NCBI RefSeq assembly: GCF_008001235.1
Contig: NZ_CP040751.1
Span: 1,285,001-1,349,000, forward strand
Direction: 5' to 3'
Source of the DNA: Salidesulfovibrio onnuriiensis
Lineage (GTDB): Bacteria > Desulfobacterota > Desulfovibrionia > Desulfovibrionales > Desulfovibrionaceae
Length of the DNA stretch: 64,000 bases
Shown here: positions 52,901 to 59,386 of the stretch, piece by piece
Layout: each line of letters opens with the position of its first letter
How positions within the stretch are numbered: position 1 is the first letter of the stretch
Translations under genes and position numbers: made by a program
The notes under the pieces: generated by a model
Told to the model about the DNA's origin: nothing
What the model saw: the letters and a program-made list of their open reading frames with translations, nothing else
Database searches by the model: none

Positions 52901-53665
52901 GAGGTTGATGCGGCCCGCATACATGCCGCCCAGGGCCGTGGAGTCGATAACCACGGCAGGCAGCGGATCGCCGTTGGGCGCGACCTCGGTGACTTCGCCG
53001 GTAGTTGGGTTGTAGTTGCTTTTGCCCGCCACGATCTTGAGGCGGTTAGCGTGGATGTCCGCATTGATCTGAGCAGTGCGGCTGACAATCTCGAAAGCGT
53101 CGATGTTCTTTGCGTTGATGCCGTCGCCCTGGATGAGTACGTCCCCGCCCGTGACGCCAAGCATGACGTTGCCGCCGTTGACCGAGGGCACACCGGTGGT
53201 GACCGTTGCCCTGGGCGTGCCGATGAATCCGCCGCCGTCAATGGTCACGCCGTTGGGGTTGGCCAGGATGTAATGCCCGCCGCCGAAGACCTCGGTATAG
53301 CCCTGGAGCAGGGAGCGATTGGTGCTGGTAACCTCGTTGAGGATGATGGATGCCTTGCGACCGTCCGTGAAATTCGGGTTGTTGGCAACAACGCCGCCAA
53401 GCTGGGTCACGCCAGGCATGTTGCTGTTGTTGATGATCACGCCCTGCTTGGCCACGTTGAAGTCCGTGAATTTATTGTGGGAAACACCGCCGCCGTTGGG
53501 CTGGACAATGTTGACCACGGGCACGCCGTTTCCGGCTGCGCTCATGGAGGCCTGGTTTGCCGCAGGTGCGCCTGCGTCCACCTGGATGCCACCGGCCAGG
53601 GCCGGCGGGCAGAGAATGAGACCGATGAGAACCGCGCAAAGAAGTTGTTCAAATATCTTGTACAT
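46910..53665 (-). CDS. cdiA: CdiA/FHA-type contact-dependent inhibition exoprotein
   Basis: 2251 residues. A Sec signal (MYKIFEQLLCAVLIGLILC...) is followed by a TPS haemagglutination domain (residues ~30-290, with NNSNMPGVTQLGG and ILANPNGVTI). Then comes a long region of FHA-type beta-helix repeats rich in Gly, Asn, Asp, Thr and Ser (to ~1780). The C-terminal ~450 residues change character: a helical pretoxin region, then a ~75-residue tip with HRDPFHQFPEIV, EIPGEYLGKKGVFEF and INHRLFRQ. The tip resembles polymorphic toxin ends, but I cannot name its activity. It should be exported by CdiB, carried on the cell surface and delivered to touching cells. Confidence 0.9.
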   Translation of the reverse strand: MYKIFEQLLCAVLIGLILCPPALAGGIQVDAGAPAANQASMSAAGNGVPVVNIVQPNGGGVSHNKFTDFNVAKQGVIINNSNMPGVTQLGGVVANNPNFTDGRKASIILNEVTSTNRSLLQGYTEVFGGGHYILANPNGVTIDGGGFIGTPRATVTTGVPSVNGGNVMLGVTGGDVLIQGDGINAKNIDAFEIVSRTAQINADIHANRLKIVAGKSNYNPTTGEVTEVAPNGDPLPAVVIDSTALGGMYAGRINLIGTEKGVGVNLEGITQSTEDLQITAQGTIEIKNKVGSGGNLAIASQEESVNVTGTVTAANTATLSAKDTVLIAKSDPADAALVKAGTINISGGKLDNQHLIAADSHFAIASDEVVNTGTIYSGGTGAFHVSGTVHNNRGAILTKGDMTLEGASAGQKMTKLQNDSATIESLESSLAIRAHDLKNNNLDFQLVEGATELSRLDGVYQGGDDNWKTYVLFQHYVGRSYAGPSGWTAYPMSNSYIKLDPSVNVISSEDLSAHFAELEQKCVENPNFLNSTDKYYISIYKQIIAQGYKYFIAAHGQTNGVIFSERVTHDSVTGADKGSLIAASGNVNIQGDDVQNIVSTISSAAGDITIDTNTFTNEGQDVYERTFVTWGRAAFHSHRSPNIEYKGGGTIPHLKAIDHVYGSIDAGNKVTINAAHVDNGIVERNGVLQAPDTAAQQQKVADVTKEFPAGLTVVNTAPDHPYLIETNPALTNLSGYIGGEFLLEQIGTTEEGLTEKLLLDPYLTVQEVKKKVLDGTGRRFLEDSIKSDAEQVKHLMENALAAKESLGLSLGIALSKEQIIDLDKDIVWLVEEEVQGQKVLVPKVYLGQGSVGRIAQGGAVIAGKNVEINAANVSNSGLILAEGNTVINAENIFNHRGTIQAQEVALTATDTITNTGGFIKGADVALKAENDVVLTADMYDSQLQETSSRIIASKGSVEATNSLNIVAGRDVEMSGSGVKSDSGASIQAGRNVAVSTVETHTKASMNGDNFSSRTNISTSQGSTIDVAGNLELKAEQDIIVHGSGVAAQGDVNLQAEENVSITSATNEVDLYSHADDAGGMFGGSKSSTFEQRESSNVASVITSGGNTNIKAGSDTRAEGDLAVIGSRVSTEGDLDMQATGEIIIASAEEEAFSHSQSSKSGMFSSKSETKRTSSTTQVGSDIESAGSVTATAKQDLNISASNIYGQEAVTLTSEEGNVNIVAAQNESSSYEKKESKKVGLFASDGRLDYARMKEKMESNDESDSIGSSVVSDKDITVTAQNDAVVVGSDLSAGGNIIINAGRDANVLSGRNEKKTKKFEKQAGLGIGFKFTEDEISVSSGLKATEKKEEFSGSYNAKSTLSAGEDVTITAGQNVNQVSSDIEAGQDVALKAGGDVKTEAAHDIEKHDSYVKEIEVGVKAAAKQNVTGALRTVAGLPKTMTAGKGNSAAKAATAASAAMKAYGDVSSAVGTTVSASITGGASYTESKESSESKTAVGSNTSAGRNVTIEADKDITVDGGRIVANEDVTIKAREDVNINSAKNTYESSSSTTNVDARGGIGGSIGAGGMSAGVTVSASLGGSENDSEAETNDNGEVTAGEILTVESGKDTTIEGANLSGKEVAMNVGENLVVRSVQDTASAKGNNYSVGGSATVGMGVNVSANVGYGENKSESKWVDQQTSIIGKEKVDIYTGKNTHVEGAIIAAENDNLVLNTETLTYKDIHDSDTSESFNAAVSGSVGFGGTDKGDGKEQEPGEGQGTGDDQPGDNQQGETGTDQSGEKKDSEQTKKDDSTIPGTASGDYSSKDKEQINRATIGKGTIIIRSDPDAGLEGLNRDLAKAQEITKDSETVVKVYVDPATIKDIASGGKALQENAEKLVEQFEKIVDKIKEALPENAKKERDQLENQTEMIQRLMNEGIKKDEAIMKSAETAEAVNIFLELDKLKERERNGEEVSPEEYQAVLHNMSLEKSYASISIEGDNIVYQEDANVVGMSLGGLYMGIMSSFSDTSKDITDTIYDLSGAIVYEQTGYKGCKDQWERANKTALAVGDSVAYAITHPLKVGEALVKRVEEKWNLYQKQLEDKDYYGAYFTLGGLVPDAVEVGAAAYTGGVGVFKAGSKLSKMTKASYKLGKEIAEGLVHNSKRYVFELAKKYGDDVVSNAGDFFAGTQYTSKVQNQMNAFVHRDPFHQFPEIVKNHQDMGIVRKIKGGDGIERLQLEIPGEYLGKKGVFEFMKEANGNINHRLFRQIKEWNK

Positions 53666-53677
53666 GATGAATCTCGT

Positions 53678-55432
53678 TTAGAACGCGACCTTGAGGGAGG
53701 CGTAAAAATCCAAATCTTCGTTTTTGATGTGGGCAGGCGCGTCCAGCGCCTTGGAAACCGTGAAGTCGGCCAGAACATGACCGCCGAAAGTTCGAAAGCC
53801 GAGGGCTGCTCCCTGGACCGAGCCTTTTTCGTATTCATCCTTCTCGTCTTCCCAGATGAATCCGGCGTCATAGCCCGCGAACAGCTGTAGGTTGGAGAAC
53901 AGCGTCTTGGTGATGCTTTCCTGTTCGCCGAGAGGCAGAGTCAGGGCCAGCTCGTTGCGCATGTAGCCGCCTATGTCGCCGCTCAGGCTGTCTTCGTGAA
54001 AGCCGCGCACCGTGTAGCGGCTGCCGATGCTGGCTTGTTCAGCGCTGTACAGGGTATCCGGTGACCACTGGCCCCAGAGCTTGGTGCTCCAGCTGAAATT
54101 GTGGTTCTCCACCTGAAAGGGACGGTAGAAATCCACGGTCATGGTCAGCTTGTCGAACTCGGACTTGGGATCGGAGAGGTTGAGTTCGTTCCTGTCCCGC
54201 TCGGCGCCCAGGATGGGCAGACCCCGACTGTACTGACCGTTCATGGTCAGCACACCGCCCAGCAAGCGCTCTGTATGAGTGGCGGAGATGTTGGCTACGG
54301 ACAGGACATGGCTGCTTGCATCAAGCTTGACTCCCGCCAGATAGTTGGAGGTGTCGCGCAGGGTGAACCCCATGCCCAGGGAACTTTTGCTGTCCGTGTC
54401 GCGATGAAAAACGTAGTCCACATTCAGGTTCGAGGTCGTGGTGGTGCCTTCGCTGGAGAAGCTGGCCGAGGTTCCCTGAAGACGGGTGCGATAATCGAAG
54501 TTGCTCCAGCTCCCGGTGAAAGTCCAGTAGCCCACGCCGAAGGAGTAGAAGGCTGACAGGCTCTGGCTGTCCTGGTGCTCGCCCGCGATCATGGACTCGT
54601 AGTCCGCATTGTAGTTGACGGTCAGCAGATCGTTGATGTCCAGCAGGTTGTCCTTCTCAAATCCAAGGATGTACTGGAGCTCCCCTGTGGATTCCTGCCC
54701 GGAGTTGTCCATGCCGATGGTGGCGCGCCATGTCTTTTCGGTCTGGTTGTCGATGACAACCTTGGTGGTTCCGGTCTCGGAGCCGGGCACCAGGTCCACC
54801 TTGGCGTTGTTGGAGGGCAGCCGGTTGAGCTGGTCCAGCCCCTGCTCGATGTCGCGGATGTTCAGGAATTCATCTTGGATGCCCGGAAAGGCCACCATCA
54901 GCTTACGCTCGGCGTGGGAGGTTTTTCCCTTAAACTCTATACTCTCCACCTTGCCTTCGATGACCAGCACTTTGAGTACGCCGCCGGCCAGATCCTGCTG
55001 GGGGACGGCCGCACGCGTGGTGACGTAACCCTTTTCGATATATTTGTTGGTGATATCCCGAATCAGGTTGTTGATGTCGGTGAGCGTCAGGCATTTGCCC
55101 AGGTAGGGAACCTTGAGTTTCGCCTTTTCCGAATCAGACAACAATGTTGCGCCCTGAAGCACAATTTCGCGGACCTCGAAGCAACGTTCATCCGGCGCGC
55201 CCTTGGCTTTTTCCAGGGGCTTGATCTGCTCTTCGGACGGCGGTTTTTCCAGGCTCTCGCGGTGCTGACGCAAAAGCTCCTGCCTGCGCTGTTCCTCGCG
55301 CTGCTGCAGAATCTGCTGTTGGCGGATGGCCTCCTGGGCGGTAACGGCGGACGCCTGCCCGGGAGTGCAAAGTATGCACGAAAAGGCCAGCGGCACGAAC
55401 ACTGCCGCAGCCTTTTTCAAAAGCTGTCGCAT
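53678..55432 (-). CDS. cdiB: CdiB/FhaC-type two-partner secretion outer-membrane transporter
   Basis: 584 residues. A Sec signal is followed by a proline/glutamine-rich linker helix (QREEQRRQELLRQHRESLEKPPSEEQ), two POTRA domains (~75-230, with FEVREIVLQGATLL... and VLVIEGKVESIEF), and a 16-strand barrel ending in a C-terminal Phe (YASLKVAF), as TpsB proteins do. The GRAAVPQQDLAGG-type loop is present as TRAAVPQQDLAGG. It exports CdiA across the outer membrane. cdiA follows with a 12-nt gap. The 225 bp upstream (55433-55657) hold no gene and end at an IS; this is where the operon promoter must lie. Confidence 0.9.
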   Translation of the reverse strand: MRQLLKKAAAVFVPLAFSCILCTPGQASAVTAQEAIRQQQILQQREEQRRQELLRQHRESLEKPPSEEQIKPLEKAKGAPDERCFEVREIVLQGATLLSDSEKAKLKVPYLGKCLTLTDINNLIRDITNKYIEKGYVTTRAAVPQQDLAGGVLKVLVIEGKVESIEFKGKTSHAERKLMVAFPGIQDEFLNIRDIEQGLDQLNRLPSNNAKVDLVPGSETGTTKVVIDNQTEKTWRATIGMDNSGQESTGELQYILGFEKDNLLDINDLLTVNYNADYESMIAGEHQDSQSLSAFYSFGVGYWTFTGSWSNFDYRTRLQGTSASFSSEGTTTTSNLNVDYVFHRDTDSKSSLGMGFTLRDTSNYLAGVKLDASSHVLSVANISATHTERLLGGVLTMNGQYSRGLPILGAERDRNELNLSDPKSEFDKLTMTVDFYRPFQVENHNFSWSTKLWGQWSPDTLYSAEQASIGSRYTVRGFHEDSLSGDIGGYMRNELALTLPLGEQESITKTLFSNLQLFAGYDAGFIWEDEKDEYEKGSVQGAALGFRTFGGHVLADFTVSKALDAPAHIKNEDLDFYASLKVAF

Positions 55433-55724
55433 TGTGACCCTTCTTCACAAAATTTTGTATTCGGAGATCTGTGGCCGAATGTCGCTCCCCAGCAGACAGG
55501 CACAGATAGCTGGTTCCCACCCCAGCAACGAAGAGGGCTGGTAGTATCCGATTTGAATTATGTCAACGGGGAATGGATACTATAATTCGACGATTGAGTA
55601 AGCAGAGGTGTGGAAAAGTTGGTTGTTCCAGCAAGTTGCGCTGTTGAAAAGTTGTCGCAGAAGTGGGTTTAAGAAACTGGACCACAGTTTAAGGTGGACG
55701 TAAGAAGCCCGAAGGAGGCTTTTG

Positions 55725-56012
55725 ATGTCCAAGAAAAGGAAAAGATTTACTGCTGAATTCAAGACTCGTGTCGCCCTCGATGCACTGACCGGTGAACTCA
55801 CGCTTTCCGAGCTGGCCAGCAAGTATGGCGTTCACGCCAACCAGATCTCCCAATGGAAGAAGCCGGCCAAGGAGCAGGTTGCTGCGGGTTTTGCTGGCAA
55901 GACTCAGAAGATCCAGCAAAGCGATGAAGCGCTCATAAAAGAGCTTCACGCCAAGATAGGGCAGCTCACCGTGGAAAAGGATTTTTTGCAACAAGCCTTC
56001 GCCAAAATCTGA
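55725..56012 (+). CDS. IS3-family transposase OrfA
   Basis: 95 residues from the ATG at 55725. An HTH_Tnp_1 domain (RKRFTAEFKTRVALDALTGELTLSELASKYGVHANQISQWKK) binds the terminal repeats; a leucine-zipper helix follows ([24 protein letters not shown]). Near its end a T-TTT-TTG heptamer allows a -1 shift into orfB, so OrfA alone is the regulatory product and OrfAB the transposase. Confidence 0.85.
   Translation: MSKKRKRFTAEFKTRVALDALTGELTLSELASKYGVHANQISQWKKPAKEQVAAGFAGKTQKIQQSDEALIKELHAKIGQLTVEKDFLQQAFAKI
55982..55988 (+). other. Programmed -1 frameshift heptamer T-TTT-TTG
   Basis: In orfA phase the bases read GA(T TTT TTG), which fits the X-XXY-YYZ slippery rule. A -1 slip continues in the orfB frame as GCA ACA AGC. 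The adjacent frame stays open through orfB. Confidence 0.7.
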
Positions 56013-56890
56013 GCTGCAAGCGAAGGCGTGAAATCGTCGACAAAGAGCATCCAGCGCTCAGTGTCCGGCGACAGTGCAGAATTCTCAAGCTGCAACGCTC
56101 AACATACTACTACCAGCCGATTGGCGAATCTCCGTACAACTTGGAGTTGATGAAACGCATCGACGAGTTGTTCATGGAGCTGCCATTTTTCGGCTCTCGA
56201 CAGATGCGCAACATCCTGCAGGATGAGGGGCATCAGGTTGGGCGTGGCCGAGTGCGCCGACTCATGCGCAAGATGGGGTTGATGGCGATTTGCCAAAAGT
56301 CGAAGACGAGTCATCCCCATCCACAGCACAAGACGTATCCGTACCTGTTGCGGCATCGAACAATCACGAAGCCCAATCAGCTTTGGTGTGCGGACATTAC
56401 GTACATTCCGATGAGACGAGGCTTTCTGTACCTCGTGGCAATCATGGACTGGCATAGCCGTGCTGTTCTGTCTTGGCGCTTATCGAATACAATGGACGCC
56501 GATTTCTGCGTCTCAGCCTTGGAGGATGCCATGAATCGTTATGGCGTGCCCGAGATCTTTAATACGGATCAGGGTAGCCAGTTTACCAGCTATGAGTTCA
56601 CAATGGCTCTACGTAATGCCGGCGTTCGCATCTCAATGGATGGCCGTGGGCGTTGGATGGACAACGTAATGATCGAACGGCTTTGGAAGTCGTTAAAATA
56701 CGAATGCGTCTACCTGAGGGAGTTGGAGACAGGGAGTGATCTGCGAAGAGCTTTGGCCTGGTGGTTTGATTTCTACAACAATCGTCGCCCCCACAAGACC
56801 TTTGACGGCAGGAAGCCGATGGAGATATATCAGACGCGACCCAAGCCAGAGGGGGTATCCCCTCTGGCTTGGCCCCGCCAAGCAGCGTAG
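55988..56890 (+). CDS. IS3-family transposase OrfB (DDE integrase core)
   Basis: About 300 residues in the -1 frame after the slippery site. It has an HTH_21-like N-terminus ([16 protein letters not shown]... [11 protein letters not shown]), then the rve core with Asp in WCADITYIP, Asp in FNTDQGSQF and Glu in [13 protein letters not shown], and [16 protein letters not shown] at the end, all typical IS3-group features. No stop codon or deletion is visible, so the element looks active. Translation depends on frameshift from orfA. Confidence 0.85.
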   Translation, partial: ATSLRQNLSCKRRREIVDKEHPALSVRRQCRILKLQRSTYYYQPIGESPYNLELMKRIDELFMELPFFGSRQMRNILQDEGHQVGRGRVRRLMRKMGLMAICQKSKTSHPHPQHKTYPYLLRHRTITKPNQLWCADITYIPMRRGFLYLVAIMDWHSRAVLSWRLSNTMDADFCVSALEDAMNRYGVPEIFNTDQGSQFTSYEFTMALRNAGVRISMDGRGRWMDNVMIERLWKSLKYECVYLRELETGSDLRRALAWWFDFYNNRRPHKTFDGRKPMEIYQTRPKPEGVSPLAWPRQAA

Positions 56891-57199
56891 CTCGTTAAAC
56901 TGTCCACCTTAAAAACTCTGCTCTGTGGTCTAACAAAGTGGACCCACTTCTGGAGTCGTTTCGCTTGTGATTCGGAGAAAAACATGTCGCGTGTTATGCG
57001 GTAGTTTTTCATGAATATATTATATCAGAAATTCAAAAAAGTCAATGATTTGAAGTTTTTTTTCGTTTGAGTTGGCGAAATTAAGTTTGAGGCTCTATTG
57101 GGTTTTGACTGGTTTTAAGATTTCATACAAAATCTTAAAAACATGGAATGAACCTTGTCGACAGATGGTGTAAGCCGTGAGGATGGAGCCTATGCCGTA

Positions 57200-58246
57200 T
57201 TATTTATGGTCTAAGACTGAGAGAAAATTTCCCTGTGTCTCTACTTTTTCGAATAGAGGTTTAACGCTGAGTTTTGCGAGTTCAGTTCCAGACAGAGGTG
57301 GAGAGATGGTGATTCCCTTAAACTTCAAGACCCTTTTTACCCTCCACTGAGGCTGCGCGGAATCGTCTTTAATCATCTGCACTTCGATGAGATCATCTAC
57401 CGCAGGCTTGAGATTGTTGACTATGGCGTATTGTCTGAACTTTTGGTCATCAATTTCAAAGGTTCTTTCTGCGTGATTCTTTTTGTCTCCTAAAAGATGA
57501 CCTGTCCATCCACGTCTGCTGGTCACTTTTATACTGACAGGGGATATTACCTTGATCTCACCTTGGTAGAATCCAACCTCAGCTTCGATTTCATCTTCAT
57601 CAGAATGGTCGTAAATATATTCTGGGAAAGTAGGGCGATCGATGATTCGATTCCCATCTAAGGATATTTTTGCAATGGTTTCGTCTTCTTCGATGGCTAT
57701 AAATATTCTGTTTTTACCCTTTTGAAGTCTTCTTCTTTGGCGTTTGTGCTCAACGTTGGGGCTGAGTGGGATCTTCGGTGCTTTTTGATCCAGGTAGAGA
57801 CTAATAAGAGTTGAGATGTAGTTTATGGCAGGAATCTCTTTCATCCCTATTCCTGTCTGTTGTCCTAGAAAGTCAAAGAGTTCAGCAATATCTCTCCCGA
57901 TCAATTCTTTGCAGATGGAGTTGATAAAGGTTGGTGCGGCTATGCCTCTAAACGTGGCAAACGTAACCGCTGCGACTACAACAAAGTCCGCTTCAAAACA
58001 ACCATCCTTTGGTGGACACAGATATATTTCGGCGCGCCCCCCTTCTGGGAGAACTCCGTCAAATATTACGTCAGAAATGTCTTGAATCCCATTGGCAACC
58101 TCAGAAAGTGTTTTCGCTGAGATCATATTATTGGGAACGTCAAAATGGATTTCTAAATGTTCCTGTGGTCGAGCTTCAAGAGGGTTGTCTCGTAGCTTAC
58201 TTAGAATGGCTTCAAGGGACCTGTCGTAGCTTTGCTGGCGTTTCAT
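57200..58246 (-). CDS. Hypothetical protein, island gene
   Basis: A 348-residue soluble protein (MKRQQSYDRSLEAILSKLRD...). I do not recognise it. It has a hydrophobic helix-like segment near residues 90-110 (VVVAAVTFATFRGIAAPTF), a basic linker (KRQRRRLQKGKNR), and a C-terminal beta-rich domain (~180-340). It is divergent from the HEPN-like gene on the plus strand with 184 bp between, inside a defence-rich stretch next to type I restriction genes. The gap 56953-57199 on its left has nothing I can support. Confidence 0.5.
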   Translation of the reverse strand: MKRQQSYDRSLEAILSKLRDNPLEARPQEHLEIHFDVPNNMISAKTLSEVANGIQDISDVIFDGVLPEGGRAEIYLCPPKDGCFEADFVVVAAVTFATFRGIAAPTFINSICKELIGRDIAELFDFLGQQTGIGMKEIPAINYISTLISLYLDQKAPKIPLSPNVEHKRQRRRLQKGKNRIFIAIEEDETIAKISLDGNRIIDRPTFPEYIYDHSDEDEIEAEVGFYQGEIKVISPVSIKVTSRRGWTGHLLGDKKNHAERTFEIDDQKFRQYAIVNNLKPAVDDLIEVQMIKDDSAQPQWRVKRVLKFKGITISPPLSGTELAKLSVKPLFEKVETQGNFLSVLDHK

Positions 58247-58430
58247 GGTATCCTTTGGCTAATATTCGTTGTCGATATACTCCTTCGTTTATAAAATGCC
58301 AAGGTGACGAGATGAAATAGTGAGGTTGGGTGGTAACTAGCAGGTGAGTCTAAGGTGCAAGAAGCGCATTCGCGATTGGGACAGCTGATACGTAATTGTG
58401 ATATGGGGTTAAAAACAACAGGAGCTGACA

Positions 58431-59183
58431 ATGGTCTTGACCGAAGCGTATTGCGAGAAGCAAATGCAAACATCCATTGAAGGGTTGTTTGAGAACTATA
58501 AAATGATGATCTCACGTCAATTGGAACGTGTGAATTTGTCGATTTCTGAATTATTAGAATTGTTTGAAGAGGATGAATACCGTTTTACTCTTAAAGCTCA
58601 TAGCTTGATTGAGCATTTTATTGGGAGTTTGGCTCAGGTAAATGGAGTAGACAAAACGATTAAGAATTTCCCAAATTCAGGCATGAAAGTTAGGCTGGAT
58701 GCCTTGCTGAAGGCTAAGGTGATACCGCAGCTAGGATACGATTTTATTCGATCTTTATCCTTTATTCGGAATAAATATGCTCATGATCCGCGGTTTATGA
58801 ATAGCTCGGTTGTCCAATGTATAAATGCGCTTGATGTTGAAGCCAAGAAACAGCTTATGTCAGCGGTTATTGGCCTTATTTTGATAATTTACCCAGTGAG
58901 GTCATTTGATGAAGTTCGAAAAGAAATAATGGAACTAGACGAATCTGAAAAGCCTGAATATTTCGAGGTGCAAGAATTTGATGTAATATATTTCAAAGGA
59001 GTTGTTGTCCTTTCGATCTACGCTTTGGTTGTGTTTAGTAGCCCTAAAGAGGAGCAAGATGCTTCAATCTCTTTGTGGCTTGAGCTTGCCCAGGTTACAA
59101 TCAGCTTCATGGAAACCTTCTCGATGTCTACATTTGGGATTTCTTATTCTCAATTGGAAGCCTCAATGCCTGAACCAAGCTAG
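58431..59183 (+). CDS. HEPN-like protein of unknown function
   Basis: A 250-residue mostly helical protein. FIRNKYAHDPRF carries an R-x4-H core (R-N-K-Y-A-H) with a following Asp, the RNxxAHD form of HEPN-type RNase/binding domains. A SLIEHFIGSLAQVNGVDKTI helix precedes it as in DUF4145-like proteins. HEPN proteins in defence islands are often RNases or sensors of phage infection. No catalytic partner is identified. It starts 204 bp before hsdR on the same strand. Confidence 0.6.
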   Translation: MVLTEAYCEKQMQTSIEGLFENYKMMISRQLERVNLSISELLELFEEDEYRFTLKAHSLIEHFIGSLAQVNGVDKTIKNFPNSGMKVRLDALLKAKVIPQLGYDFIRSLSFIRNKYAHDPRFMNSSVVQCINALDVEAKKQLMSAVIGLILIIYPVRSFDEVRKEIMELDESEKPEYFEVQEFDVIYFKGVVVLSIYALVVFSSPKEEQDASISLWLELAQVTISFMETFSMSTFGISYSQLEASMPEPS

Positions 59184-59386
59184 GAGCTGTTGTGGCAAAT
59201 TACTCGAAATGGGATACCTCTTTCGACTGCCGCGTTTATTTCATTCCCCCTAATACATTGACTTTTAGCCTTGGCTGGGTATAGCAAATTCTATGTTGCA
59301 TAGAGTCCCTTTTCTCTATGGCAAATCATACCTTGCTCCACTGAAAATGCAGTTACGCTTGTCAGGCCGAACAGGAATGTTGACGT

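Larger units (their letters stand above)
55658..56952 (+). mobile_element. IS3-family insertion sequence (complete, ~1295 bp)
   Basis: The ends CAGAAGTGGGT and ACCCACTTCTG are inverted repeats. Inside lie orfA and orfB with a programmed -1 frameshift and an intact DDE triad. No clear target duplication was seen at the flanks. It sits 225 bp upstream of cdiB and is in inverted orientation to the deleted relative at 44898-45108, so the pair bracket the cdi locus and the cas3 scar. Confidence 0.85.
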
